Assembly (NCBI RefSeq): GCF_001941345.1
Contig: NZ_CP009251.1
Span: 1,612,001-1,676,000 of the forward strand
Source of the DNA: Corynebacterium stationis
Lineage (GTDB): Bacteria > Actinomycetota > Actinomycetes > Mycobacteriales > Mycobacteriaceae
Direction of reading: 5' to 3'
Length of the DNA: 64,000 nucleotides
The position numbers and the translations under genes are program-made. Shown here piece by piece: positions 28,376 to 37,631 of this stretch. The notes beneath the pieces were generated by a model. It saw nothing but the letters and a program-made list of their open reading frames with translations. It was not told the DNA's origin and did not search any database. The first letter of the stretch is position 1; each line of letters begins with the position of its first letter.

Positions 28376-28513
28376 AACCTAAACACTATGCGAAATCGTC
28401 GCTGCTGACAGCCAGCTAAGTCGGCGCGCCCCACCATTTTGCCAGCTGTTGCCAAACCTTTATCTCTCATGCGTGGGTTCGGTCTAGATTTTTCGGGGCA
28501 AATGAACTAGAGT

Positions 28514-28529
28514 TGTTGACACGTCAACA
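28514..28529. promoter_or_regulatory. Inverted repeat upstream of the Xi-class reductase gene, possible operator
   Basis: TGTTGAC (28514-28520) and GTCAACA (28523-28529), a perfect 7-bp repeat with 2-nt spacer, 21 nt before the ATG. TAGAAT at 28533-28538 could be the -10, so the repeat would lie between the -35 and -10 elements. Confidence 0.45.
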
Positions 28530-28549
28530 CAATAGAATGAAGGAGTGAC

Positions 28550-29638
28550 ATGGCAACCGAGAATAAGCAGGAACCAGTCCAAGAAGCACGTAACGCCTCT
28601 CCCGATGGAGAGTTTATTCGCGATACCAATTACATCGAGGATCGTATAGTCCCCGGGATCAGTGAGCCAACAGAGCAGGGAGATGGCACATTCCACTGGC
28701 CACAAGAAGCTGGCCGCTATCGCTTGGCGGTAGCTCGTGCATGTCCGTGGGCGCACCGCACCGTTATTGCACGCCGCTTGATGGGCCTCGAAGACACCAT
28801 CTCGCTCGCTTTGGCCGGCCCAACGCACGACGTGCGCTCTTGGCAGTTCGATCTAGATGAAGGCGGAGTCGACCCAGTCCTACAGATTCCACGTTTGCAA
28901 GACGCTTACTTTAAGCGCTTCCCCGATTACCCCCGTGGAATTACGGTTCCAGCGATCGTGGAGGAATCCACTGGTCGTGTGGTCACCAATGACTACCCTT
29001 CTATCGTGCGCGATCTCATAACCAACTGGAAAGATTTCCAGCGCGAGGGCGCACCGGATCTCTACCCAGCACAGCACGCCGAAGAGATGGAGGAGATCAA
29101 TTACTACATCTTCAAATCCATCAACAACGGTGTCTACCGCTGTGGCTTTGCAGGTTCGCAAGAAGCTTATGAATCGGCATATGCGTTCATGTGGGAAGCA
29201 CTGGACTGGGTGGAAGATCGCTTAGGCAAGCAGCGCTACATGGTGGGTGACCACATCACCGAGACCGACATCCGTCTCTTTGTCACCTTGATTCGCTTCG
29301 ATCCGGTTTATTACAGCCACTTTAAGTGCTCCCGTCACAAGATGGCTGAGCTTCCTAATATCCGCGGCTACCTGCAAGAGCTCTTCCAGATTCCGGGCTT
29401 TGGTGACACCACGGACTTCACCGAGATCAAGCAGCACTACTTCATGGTGCACACCGAGATTAACCCCACCAAGATCGTGCCTGTCGGTCCAGACATGGCG
29501 TGGTTGATGGAACCTCATGACCGGGATCGTTTTGGCGGTCAGCCATTTGCAGATGGCACCACTTTGCCAGGCGCTCTGCCTGCTGGTGAGGAAGTTAAAA
29601 ACCCAGAAGATTTCCAACTTCCACTGTTTAACCGCTAA
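28550..29638 (+). CDS. Xi-class glutathione-transferase-like reductase (Ecm4/YqjG family)
   Basis: A 362-residue cytosolic protein of the glutathionyl-hydroquinone reductase family. The active-site motif ACPWAHR (Cys 65) replaces the usual Tyr/Ser of GSTs, followed by the WQFDLDEGGVDPV region and the C-terminal helical domain with RYMVGDHITETDIRLF. These enzymes remove glutathione from glutathionyl-hydroquinones. Corynebacteria are expected to use mycothiol, so the physiological thiol is probably mycothiol; this is inference. GAAGGAG 5 nt before the ATG is a strong ribosome site. Confidence 0.85.
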   Translation: MATENKQEPVQEARNASPDGEFIRDTNYIEDRIVPGISEPTEQGDGTFHWPQEAGRYRLAVARACPWAHRTVIARRLMGLEDTISLALAGPTHDVRSWQFDLDEGGVDPVLQIPRLQDAYFKRFPDYPRGITVPAIVEESTGRVVTNDYPSIVRDLITNWKDFQREGAPDLYPAQHAEEMEEINYYIFKSINNGVYRCGFAGSQEAYESAYAFMWEALDWVEDRLGKQRYMVGDHITETDIRLFVTLIRFDPVYYSHFKCSRHKMAELPNIRGYLQELFQIPGFGDTTDFTEIKQHYFMVHTEINPTKIVPVGPDMAWLMEPHDRDRFGGQPFADGTTLPGALPAGEEVKNPEDFQLPLFNR

Positions 29639-29650
29639 AAGTACCGCGCG

Positions 29651-30532
29651 TCATTTACGTTGTGGCAGCGCCGCCCGCGCGGCGCTGATAACGCTGCTGG
29701 TGAGCTTTTCCAGAACTTCAGATTCTAATCGCCAGCGCTGCCAGTACAGGTCCACTTCAATATCCTCGCCATCCAGAGCCACTAATTCGCCGGAGTCGAG
29801 ATATTGCTGGACCTGGATTTCTGCCAGCACTCCCCACCCCAAGCCAATGCGCACGGCTTCGAGATAGGCCTCAGACGTCGGAATTTGGGATACCCGGCCG
29901 CGGATAACGTGCAGCTCCACGTCGCGGTCGCGCATCGCGCGGTCCAAGATGGCATCTTGGGGGCCATAGATCACCAGTGGCATCTGCCGCCACGCCAGGC
30001 CCAACTCCGTGTTAAACCGAGTTTTGATATCCGGGGTACTCACCGCAACATAGCGCATGGTGCCTAAATATTCGGAAACACAACCCGACACTGGGGCTTG
30101 CTCATGGGTAATAGCGCCAAGGACATCGCCGCGGCGCAGCATAGCCAAGGTGCGGGTTTCATCTTCGACGCGCAGCCGCAGCGCTGCCTCACCGTATTGC
30201 GCCATCTCCGCCATCACGGCCTTAAACCACGTGGCTAGAGTGTCGTTGTTGACAGCCACCGACAGCGGCACACGTTGTAAGCGTTGGCCTAAGCGGGCAT
30301 CAGTTTCTGCTTGCACCAGTGCCATGCGCCGGGCAGATTGCACCAAAATTTCCCCGGCATCAGTCGCCGTGACTGGATTTGCACGACGCAGCAGAACACG
30401 GCCCGTGGATGCTTCAAGTGATTTGATTCTTTGACTAACTGCCGACGGTGTGATCCCCAGCACCGTCGCAGCATACTCAAAGCTGCCCTCATCCACGATG
30501 GCCAGCAAGGTTTCCAAATGTACCGGATTCAT
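29651..30532 (-). CDS. lysG: LysR-type activator of lysine export
   Basis: LysG/ArgP-type transcription factor, 293 residues, with the N-terminal winged HTH (ETLLAIVDEGSFEYAATVLG, ITPSAVSQRIKSLE) and a C-terminal effector domain. LysG of C. glutamicum senses lysine, arginine or histidine and activates lysE. The arrangement, divergent from lysE with a 69-nt gap, is the same as there. ATG at 30532. Confidence 0.93.
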   Translation of the reverse strand: MNPVHLETLLAIVDEGSFEYAATVLGITPSAVSQRIKSLEASTGRVLLRRANPVTATDAGEILVQSARRMALVQAETDARLGQRLQRVPLSVAVNNDTLATWFKAVMAEMAQYGEAALRLRVEDETRTLAMLRRGDVLGAITHEQAPVSGCVSEYLGTMRYVAVSTPDIKTRFNTELGLAWRQMPLVIYGPQDAILDRAMRDRDVELHVIRGRVSQIPTSEAYLEAVRIGLGWGVLAEIQVQQYLDSGELVALDGEDIEVDLYWQRWRLESEVLEKLTSSVISAARAALPQRK

Positions 30533-30601
30533 GAAGCCATTCTAACCTAAGGTGAAATTCAATAACTGGACTTCATCGACAAGCGACTGCACAGTAGAGA
30601 T
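30533..30601. promoter_or_regulatory. lysG-lysE divergent promoter region
   Basis: The 69-nt gap between divergent lysG and lysE must hold both promoters and the LysG site. I see AT-rich stretches (CTAACCTAAGGTGAAATTC) but no clear dyad. lysE has no ribosome site before its ATG at 30602. Confidence 0.5.
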
Positions 30602-31318
30602 ATGTCAACGCTGTCTATCCTTCTCGCCGGTTTCGCACTAGGGCTCTCACTTATCGTAGCGATTGGCCCGCAAAATGCTCTGCTGATCAAACAGGGCATT
30701 AAACGCGAGCACGTGTGGGTAGTCATTGCGATTTGCGCGGTGTCCGACATCATTTTGATTAGCGGTGGCACCGCGGGTGTGGGCTATCTGGTGGAGACTT
30801 TCCCGACCGCACTGGTGGTGCTGAAGTATCTGGGCGCGATTTATCTGGCTTACTTTACTTATCTGTGCTTTCGCGATGCGTTGCGCGACAAGGTTGAAAC
30901 TCTCTCCCCTGCGCAGATCGAGCCGAATAAGACGCAGCAGATCGATGCATTCGATGGCGGCGACTTGGGCGGTTCTTCTATTGATACCCGGCGGCGCACC
31001 ACGCGTCTGCGCCAGCAAGTACGCGAATCGACCTGGGTGAAGCCAGCTCTTGCGACCTTGGCGATTTGCTGGCTGAACCCGGCAGCTTATGTCGATGTGC
31101 TGGTAATGATTGGCGGACTTGCCAACCAATACGGCGAAACCGGCCGATGGTTCTTTGCTGCCGGTGCCATTGCAGCGAGCATGCTGTGGTTTCCCACCGT
31201 TGGTCTGGCTGCCGCGAAGTTCTCGCACGTACTTTCGCGCCCTGCGGTATGGCGCGGCATCAACTTCGGCATTGGCTGCATCATGGCGCTGCTGACCATT
31301 AAGCTGCTGTTGACCTAG
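30602..31318 (+). CDS. lysE: L-lysine/L-arginine exporter
   Basis: LysE-family exporter (LysE/RhtB superfamily), 238 residues, with the N-terminal helix (LLAGFALGLSLIVAIGPQNA, LLIKQGIKREH), a hydrophilic loop at about 105-145 and three C-terminal helices, including the conserved NPAAYVD motif. It removes excess basic amino acids, for example after peptide uptake. Controlled by divergent lysG. Its TAG stop overlaps the stop of the convergent BenE-type gene: the two share CTAG. Confidence 0.95.
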   Translation: MSTLSILLAGFALGLSLIVAIGPQNALLIKQGIKREHVWVVIAICAVSDIILISGGTAGVGYLVETFPTALVVLKYLGAIYLAYFTYLCFRDALRDKVETLSPAQIEPNKTQQIDAFDGGDLGGSSIDTRRRTTRLRQQVRESTWVKPALATLAICWLNPAAYVDVLVMIGGLANQYGETGRWFFAAGAIAASMLWFPTVGLAAAKFSHVLSRPAVWRGINFGIGCIMALLTIKLLLT

Positions 31319-32607
31319 GACTTTGTAGGTTGAAGTTCCTCGGTGGATTCTTCGGCTGGGGAATCTTCGACCACCGAGGTTTTCTGCGCGCGGGCATCCA
31401 TGAGCCAGGCAATGAGGCAGCCAAAGACGATGCCCCAAAATGGTGCAGAGATACCCAGCAGTGAAATCTCTGAGACTGTAACTAGGAAGCAGACCAGCGC
31501 GCCGGTGGAATATGCGCCAGAAAATCCTGCGATGAAAGCATTCTTCAGCGGGGTCAGCATCGCGATGCCTGCAAGTGCTGCGATAAATGCCGCAGGCATG
31601 GCCAGCATGAAGCCCACGAATACTGGAGAGAACAGTCCCACGGCAATCGCGCCGACGGCGGTGACCATCGCTGCGGCATAGTGCCGTTCTTTGTGCGGGC
31701 CGGAGACGATCAAGGCATTTGTCGGGCCGGTCAAGCAGGTAGAGATATTTCCAATCAGTGCCATGGGCATCGACACTAGGCCGCTGACTGCCGCAGCGAC
31801 ATTGACGCCGGGCTTATGCCCTGCCGCTTGGAGCACTGCGATGCCTTGGCCATTTTGCACGATAACGACGGTAATGGTTAGCGGGATAACAAGCTCCGCC
31901 ATAGCTGCAAGAGAGAATTCCGGCGCGGTAAACACTGGTGAAGCGATGATGCCGTCGGCGAGGATTCCGCCGCCTAATTGCCCAGAGACAATCGCGATGA
32001 TTGTGCCAATCACTGCTGCGATAGCCACTGGTGGAGCAACTGCGGCCAGGCGCGGGGCGACGCTTAACGCAACGAAGATGAGAATCATCGGCAGTGCAAT
32101 CAGCGGGGAGCCGGTGGCGGCGTCGATTAGTTCTAAGCCAAAACGCAAGAAGATGCCCGCGACCATCGCCATGACAATTGTCGGCGGCAGGAGCGCCATG
32201 ATTTTTCCAATGAGTCCTGTCCACCCGAGCAGAAATACCAAAAGCCCGGTGGCGAGATAGGCACCGATAACTTCGCCGAAGCTCAAATGCATCAAAGCAT
32301 CGCCGGCGAGCACCGTGCCGGGAATGGTCCAGAAATACGCCTGCGGGCTGCGGTAGAGATAAGTCATCAGCAGCGTAAGAATGCCGTTGCCCAAAAAGGC
32401 ACCGAAGATCCACGATGAGGTTTGATCGGGGCTGAGATTGCCCGCCGCAGCTGCCGCGAGGATGACCGCAATCGGACCAGAGGCAGAGAAGATCAAGGCC
32501 ACTAGACCGTCCCCAATTTCATAAGGTCCGAGATCGCGCAGGATCTCACGGAAAGTCGGGCGCGGCAAGTGTGGCTTTTCCACCGCCAGCAAAGATGATG
32601 TGCCCAT
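31315..32607 (-). CDS. BenE-family benzoate/H+ symporter-like transporter
   Basis: A 430-residue membrane protein with about twelve helices of the BenE group: FSASGPIAVILAAAAAGNLS at the start, PPTIVMAMVAGIFLRFGLEL in the middle, LQAAGHKPGVN and the STCLTGPTNAL region. The real start is the ATG at 32607, with AGGAG 10 nt upstream; the open frame extends to 32730 without a start signal. Substrate could be benzoate or another aromatic acid; no aromatic catabolism genes are near. The 3' end overlaps lysE by four bases. Confidence 0.8.
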   Translation of the reverse strand: MGTSSLLAVEKPHLPRPTFREILRDLGPYEIGDGLVALIFSASGPIAVILAAAAAGNLSPDQTSSWIFGAFLGNGILTLLMTYLYRSPQAYFWTIPGTVLAGDALMHLSFGEVIGAYLATGLLVFLLGWTGLIGKIMALLPPTIVMAMVAGIFLRFGLELIDAATGSPLIALPMILIFVALSVAPRLAAVAPPVAIAAVIGTIIAIVSGQLGGGILADGIIASPVFTAPEFSLAAMAELVIPLTITVVIVQNGQGIAVLQAAGHKPGVNVAAAVSGLVSMPMALIGNISTCLTGPTNALIVSGPHKERHYAAAMVTAVGAIAVGLFSPVFVGFMLAMPAAFIAALAGIAMLTPLKNAFIAGFSGAYSTGALVCFLVTVSEISLLGISAPFWGIVFGCLIAWLMDARAQKTSVVEDSPAEESTEELQPTKS

Positions 32608-32824
32608 GAGGGTAAGGCTCCTAATCTTTTTAAATAAGATGGCGCTAAGCCCTAAGTGACATCGCTCCACGCCACCTAGGGCGGATTTTCCATCCAGCAC
32701 TCTTACCTGCCATATTGTGCCGCACATCACCGAATAGTGCGCGAAAATACCCCTGCTAAAAAGCGGATTTGTGCGGTGATGAGTGACTTTGAAGAAGTCT
32801 TTCCAGCGCAGCCAATAAGGGGTT

Positions 32825-32841
32825 TGCGTTCACAGAACGCA
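32825..32841. repeat. Perfect 7-bp inverted repeat between transporter genes
   Basis: TGCGTTC-ACA-GAACGCA. It lies in the gap 32608-32933, which otherwise holds the BenE-type promoter side, an 8-bp CATCACCG/CGGTGATG dyad (about 32727-32783) and the next terminator. It could be an operator or a small hairpin. No gene is visible in this 326-nt gap. Confidence 0.4.
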
Positions 32842-32877
32842 CGGCTGTACCCCCGATGAACAGTAGACAGAAAAATA

Positions 32878-32906
32878 CCCTCCGCGGGAGGTTTCTCCCG
32901 GGAGGG
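32878..32906 (-). terminator. Terminator after the YkvI-like gene
   Basis: CCCTCCGCGGGAG (32878-32890) pairs with CTCCCGGGAGGG (32895-32906) with one bulge. On the minus strand it is followed by TATTTTTC. Confidence 0.8.
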
Positions 32907-32933
32907 CTTATTTTCGCTAGTGTGCGGAGTCGG

Positions 32934-34291
32934 CTACTTTCTTAGCATCGCCACCGCTTCTTCACCACTGTCGCCTTCGTTGTCGCTGTCGATGTAGTAC
33001 TGCACATCGGTTGTCTCTTCTTCCACTTCACCAACTGCAAATTCGACCTCATCATCGGATTCGAGCTCTTCAGTGACTTCCTCGATCAAGTCTTCAAAGA
33101 GTACCTCGTGGTGCAAGTTGGATTCTACGAGTTCGCGGCCGATGGTTTCATCGTGCTTTTCATCGTATTGTGCGTCGGGATGCAGCTTAAGGCGCAGCAA
33201 GGACTTGATGCGCTCGCGGCGGGTGGATTCATCACGAATCTTAGAAAGGCCACGGAACCAAGCGATGACAAGAACTATAACCATGAACATGCCTAGGTAG
33301 CCCAGAATTGGGTAGACGTAATTCATCAGCGTCTTGAAACCGAAAAAGCTCATGCCGTAGCCCGCGACGGTACCTGCGGCAAAGATTGGGTAAGTGCGGT
33401 TTTCGCGTCCCGCAGATAGGCGCTTGCCAAGCGCGTAGAACATGCCGATGGCGGTGTTGAAAATCATGAGGAAGATGACCACGGCCATCAAGGTGCCTGC
33501 GGTATCGCCCATTTCGTTGACGAGGACAAGCATCGGAACATCGGAGCCGACAATCTTGTCAGCGCCCATAAGCAAAACAAAACCAGCAATGCCGAGCAAA
33601 ATCGCGTAGACAAAGCCGCCGAAGATGCCACCCCAGCCGGCTTCGCGGGGGCTAACGCGGTCACCGCCGATGACCAACGACATAGATACTGCCAAAATCA
33701 AGGCGAGACCGTTGTAATTGAGGCCAGATACAAGCCAGTTGCCGATGGGTGCATCAGTGTGCGAGGCGGTCTCGACCATGGCGGCTGGTTCAGCTGGCAT
33801 ATTCATCAAGGTGTAGACCAACACAACGACTACGGCGATGATGATGGTTGGGGTCAACAGGCCAATGACGTTGGAGACCTTGTCGACATCCAACAGGCCA
33901 GTTGCTCTGACGGGCACCATCATAAGCGTCGAGCCCACCCAGGTGGGCCAGCCAAATTGCTGCGCCATGTTTGAGCCGGCGCCAGCAAACATGACAAAGC
34001 CGACGGCAAAGAGCGTGAAGGTGACAGCGACATCGAGCATCTTCGAGACCACTGGGTGCGATACGTTCCGGAAAACCGTGTTATGTTCCGAGGCGTGGAA
34101 ATAAGAACCGAGTTGTAAAAAGACGGTGCCGGCAAGCGTCATAATGACACCGGCGATAATCATTCCCCACACGCCGTTGATACCAAACGCCGTGAAGTAC
34201 TGGACCACTTCTTGTCCGGTTGCAAAGCCTGCTCCCACCAAGAGGCCAATGAATGCGAGGGCAATTCCGATTATGTTTCTAAAAGACCCAT
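32934..34291 (-). pseudogene. YkvI-like membrane transporter, apparent frameshift near the start
   Basis: The frame 32934-34241 encodes about 435 residues of a YkvI-type membrane protein with ten or so helices (GAGFATGQEVVQYF, SGLNYNGLALILAVSMSLVI, IFNTAIGMFYALGKR) and an 80-residue acidic C-terminal tail. The typical N terminus (RNIIGIALAFIGLLVGAGF) is also in this frame, but there is no ATG or GTG before it; only TTG or GTG at 34244/34241 inside the first helix. An ATG at 34291 is one base out of frame; one extra T in the TTTT run (plus 34281-34284) would give M-G-L-F-R-N-I-I-G joined to the gene. Either frameshifted, a sequencing error, or translated by unusual initiation. It lacks a good ribosome site. 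Confidence 0.6.
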
Positions 34292-34487
34292 TTATCTAGG
34301 CTAACCACTGACCTGCACCGATGCTAATTTTCTGCGGTGCTGTTCATTGTTAAAACAATGCAGAAATATACCCCTGCCTGGCTTTATATAGTTTTGATTA
34401 CCACGCGCTATCTCACAGGCCGACTAATTGTGAATCAATCAATGCGAAAGCGCACGCACGCGTCATTTTAGACCCATAAAACGCGAA

Positions 34488-34533
34488 ACCCGCACGTCAA
34501 GAGCTTGGGAATCCAAACACTTAACGTGCGGGT
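34488..34533 (-). terminator. gatB terminator
   Basis: Perfect 10-bp stem ACCCGCACGT (34488-34497) with ACGTGCGGGT (34524-34533). On the minus strand followed by TTCGCGTTTTA. The rest of 34292-34559 is AT-rich promoter-like sequence of the YkvI-like gene. Confidence 0.75.
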
Positions 34534-34559
34534 GAGCTGCGAGCGAGGCTTATCACTTA

Positions 34560-36074
34560 TTAGCTAAGCTTTTTAGCAATCAGCTGGTTGACCTGACCTG
34601 GGTCAGCCTTGCCCTGGGTAGCCTTCATGACGGCACCGACGATAGCACCGGTGACCTTCTTGTTGCCAGCGCGGTACTTCTCCACGATGTCTGGGTTTGC
34701 GGCCAAGGCGTCATCGACAGCCTTTTCAATCGCTGCGTCATCGCGAACGACTTCCAGACCGCGTGCCTTCACAACCTCATCGACATCGCCTTCGCCGGCG
34801 AGAACGCCATCGACAGCCTGGCGTGCCAACTTATTAGTCAGCTTGCCTTCCTTGACCAAAGCGGCCACGCGGGCAACCTGGGCCGGGGTAATGTTCAAAG
34901 CTGGCAAGTCAACACCCTGCTCATTTGCCTTCGCGGACAGGTAAGAAACCCACCAGGAACGAGCTTCATCAGGGGTCGTGCCCTCTTCAGTCGTCGCGAT
35001 AATCAAATCCAGTGCGCCGGCGTTGACCAGGTCACGCATCTCTGCGTCCTTCAGGCCCCACTCTTCCTGGATGCGCGCGCGGCGAATCCATGGCATCTCT
35101 GGCAAGGTCTGGCGGATTTCTTCCACCCACTCGCGTGGTGCCAAAACCGGCGGCAGGTCTGGATCGTTGAAGTAGCGGTAATCATCCGCGGTTTCCTTCG
35201 GGCGACCCTTGGATGTAGAACCATCGGTCTCTTGGTAGTGACGGGTTTCTTGGTCGATCACGCCACCATCGTCAAGCACCTGCGCCTGACGCATCATCTC
35301 AAAGCGCACTGCCTGCTCTACAGAGCGCAAGGAGTTGATATTCTTGGTCTCGGTGCGGGTACCAAACTCGGTGGTGCCGACCGGGCGCAGGGACAAGTTG
35401 GAGTCCACGCGCATAGAACCCTGGTCCATGCGGGCATCGGAAACGCCGAGTGCCGCGACCAGCTCGCGCAAAGCGGTGACATAGGCACGCGCAATCTCTG
35501 GCGCACGCTCGCCGGCGCCTTCAATCGGCTTGGTCACAATCTCAATCAGAGGAATACCAGCGCGGTTGCAGTCAACCAATGACGCGGTTGCGCCGTGAAT
35601 ACGGCCCGAGGTGCCGCCCAGGTGGGTCAGCTTGCCGGTGTCTTCTTCCATGTGCGCGCGCTCAATCTCGACGCGCCATTCGGTGCCGTCCTCCAGAACG
35701 ACGTCGAGGTAGCCATCGTAAGCAATTGGCTCATCATACTGGGAGATCTGGTAATTCTTTGGCTGATCCGGGTAGAAGTAGTTCTTGCGGGCAAAGCGCG
35801 ACGATTCCGCAATGGAGCAATTCAGCGCCAAACCAATCTTGATGGCCCACTCCACGCCCTTGGCGTTAACCACTGGCAAAGCACCTGGCAGACCCAAGGA
35901 CACAGGGTCTACGTTGGAGTTGGCAGGAGCATCAAAGTTGGTCGCCGAGGTGGAAAACATCTTGGTGTCCGTGCCCAATTCGACGTGGACTTCCAAGCCC
36001 ATAACTGGGTCATACTTTTCAAGGACTTCATCAAAGTCCATCAGGTCATACATCGCAGCAGTCATGCGTGCCAT
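34560..36074 (-). CDS. gatB: Aspartyl/glutamyl-tRNA amidotransferase subunit B
   Basis: Subunit of GatCAB that activates and amidates Glu-tRNA(Gln), and Asp-tRNA(Asn) where needed. About 504 residues: the catalytic cradle begins [18 protein letters not shown], then the conserved [21 protein letters not shown] block ([17 protein letters not shown]) and the [13 protein letters not shown] motif, with the YqeY-like tail ending [17 protein letters not shown]. Start uncertain between ATG at 36074 and the ATG three codons further in (36065); neither has a strong ribosome site. Separate from gatCA by several genes. Confidence 0.95.
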   Translation of the reverse strand: MARMTAAMYDLMDFDEVLEKYDPVMGLEVHVELGTDTKMFSTSATNFDAPANSNVDPVSLGLPGALPVVNAKGVEWAIKIGLALNCSIAESSRFARKNYFYPDQPKNYQISQYDEPIAYDGYLDVVLEDGTEWRVEIERAHMEEDTGKLTHLGGTSGRIHGATASLVDCNRAGIPLIEIVTKPIEGAGERAPEIARAYVTALRELVAALGVSDARMDQGSMRVDSNLSLRPVGTTEFGTRTETKNINSLRSVEQAVRFEMMRQAQVLDDGGVIDQETRHYQETDGSTSKGRPKETADDYRYFNDPDLPPVLAPREWVEEIRQTLPEMPWIRRARIQEEWGLKDAEMRDLVNAGALDLIIATTEEGTTPDEARSWWVSYLSAKANEQGVDLPALNITPAQVARVAALVKEGKLTNKLARQAVDGVLAGEGDVDEVVKARGLEVVRDDAAIEKAVDDALAANPDIVEKYRAGNKKVTGAIVGAVMKATQGKADPGQVNQLIAKKLS

Positions 36075-36135
36075 CTTAATACTTCTACCCTGAAGCGTCA
36101 GACACCACCCAGCCCTCACAGGCTTTTAAAGGGGG

Positions 36136-37185
36136 CTACTTAGCCTCCCCGGTCTGCTCAGCATTTGCAGCACGGCCATCAACGTAGCGGCAGATGGCCG
36201 CCACCACGGCTCCGGAGAGGTTGTGCCAGACAGAGAACACCGCGCCCGGCAGCGCCGAAAGCGGGCTGAAGTAGGTCGAAGCCAACGTGGTTGCCATGCC
36301 GGAGTTTTGCATGCCGACCTCAATCGCCATGGTGCGTGCGACGGCTTCTGGCTGGCGGGTGAACTTACCGGTTAGGTAGCCCAGCGCGTAGCCCAGGCCG
36401 TTATGGATAATGACCGCAATCAGCACGACGCCGCCCGCGGTGACGATGTTGTCGCGGTTGCCGCCAACGACAATGGCAACAATCGACGAAATTGCGATCA
36501 CAGAAATCCATGGCAACGCCGGGGTAATAAATGCCACGACCTTCGGCAATAGCAGGCGTACAACCAGACCGCCGACCACAGGGATGAGCACAACCTTGAC
36601 GATGTCCCACGCCATCGCACCGGCATCGAGCGGCATGTACTGCCCCGCCAGCCACAGGGTGAGCATCGGGGTCAAAAGCGGCGCCAGTAGTGTAGATACG
36701 GAAGTCATAGTTACGGATAAAGCAACGTCGCCGCGCGCGAGGTAGCTGACCACATTGGAGGATGTGCCACCTGGTGCACAACCAACCAAAATGACACCAA
36801 CTGCAATTTCCGCAGGCAGCTGCAAAATCCATACGGTCAGCACCGCAATAAGCGGCATGACGACAAACTGCGCGACAACACCAATAAGAACGGGCAAAGG
36901 CCGCTTAGCGATGAGCCCAAAGTCCACCGGCCGCAACGTCAAACCCATGCCGAACATGATGATGCCCAGCAGCGGGGTTACCTGCGGTGCAAAGCCCGTA
37001 GCAACATCAGGGAAGAAAAAGCCTAATAGGCCACCAATGATAACCAGAACTGGAAATCCAAGCGCCGCGATAAACGCCGCGCGGTCCTCTCGAGCGGTCG
37101 CCGCTTTATCAACGTCAGATTGTGCAGGAGTCGAATGCCCGGTAGCACCTGCGCCACCGGATTGTGAATCAAGGGAATTATTCAT
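36136..37185 (-). CDS. Bile acid:Na+ symporter family (BASS) transporter
   Basis: A 349-residue membrane protein with about ten helices of the BASS/SBF family: GFPVLVIIGGLLGFFFP at the first helix, the GCAPGGTSSNVVSYLARGD block (a family signature) and EVGMQNSGMATTLA near the second Na+ site. Members import bile acids, pantoate or other organic anions; substrate unknown here. The ATG at 37185 has GAGGGG directly before it; a TTG at 37215 is an alternative. Ends 61 nt before the gatB start on the same strand. Confidence 0.8.
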   Translation of the reverse strand: MNNSLDSQSGGAGATGHSTPAQSDVDKAATAREDRAAFIAALGFPVLVIIGGLLGFFFPDVATGFAPQVTPLLGIIMFGMGLTLRPVDFGLIAKRPLPVLIGVVAQFVVMPLIAVLTVWILQLPAEIAVGVILVGCAPGGTSSNVVSYLARGDVALSVTMTSVSTLLAPLLTPMLTLWLAGQYMPLDAGAMAWDIVKVVLIPVVGGLVVRLLLPKVVAFITPALPWISVIAISSIVAIVVGGNRDNIVTAGGVVLIAVIIHNGLGYALGYLTGKFTRQPEAVARTMAIEVGMQNSGMATTLASTYFSPLSALPGAVFSVWHNLSGAVVAAICRYVDGRAANAEQTGEAK

Positions 37186-37296
37186 CCCCTCATAGTAATC
37201 CACACTTTGGGACAACTATCCCATTAGGTGGGCAATTTCACGGGCAAAGCCACCGGTCACTCTCTTTTACTGAGATGGAGTCCAGTTATGCGACTA

Positions 37297-37510
37297 TAAT
37301 CTATCGCTCAACGGTACTCGCTGATGCCCGTCGTGGTGAGCGGAGCACTCCCGAAGCTCAGTACGGTCTATCTCTCGGCGGTGCTCGAAGATCTTTAAGT
37401 CGCTGACTTCGATGAGCCGTAATGCTCCCGCAGCATGAGAAGGTAAGTCACCACACTCAACAAGCTTGCTTAAATGACATCTACTCATGCCGATTTCCTG
37501 TGCTGCCGCC
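37297..37510 (-). pseudogene. Remnant of an excisionase/antitoxin-type HTH gene
   Basis: In the 446-nt gap between the BASS gene and pfkA a minus-strand frame reads AAQEIGMSRCHLSKLVECGD followed by LPSHAAGALRLIEVSDL, close to the HTH_17/excisionase pattern (helix, turn, SR..L.KL...G.LP.H..G..R.I...DL). It then continues into a charged helix (FEHRREIDRTELRE) and stops at 37297. In-frame stops at 37514 and further out remove the N-terminal half; a further frame at 37537-37600 (AVEFPKETMK) may be its decayed start. It resembles antitoxins of PIN-type toxin systems or phage excisionases. No partner toxin is seen. Nothing else is found in the gap. Confidence 0.45.
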
Positions 37511-37631
37511 TATAACACATATGTCTGCTGCTTGTTCTATTTCATCGTTTCCTTAGGAAACTCAACTGCAAGACAATCCTTCAGTCCACTGTTCCTAATT
37601 GGAGCCGCATGAATTATTTGCCTTGCGCGCT

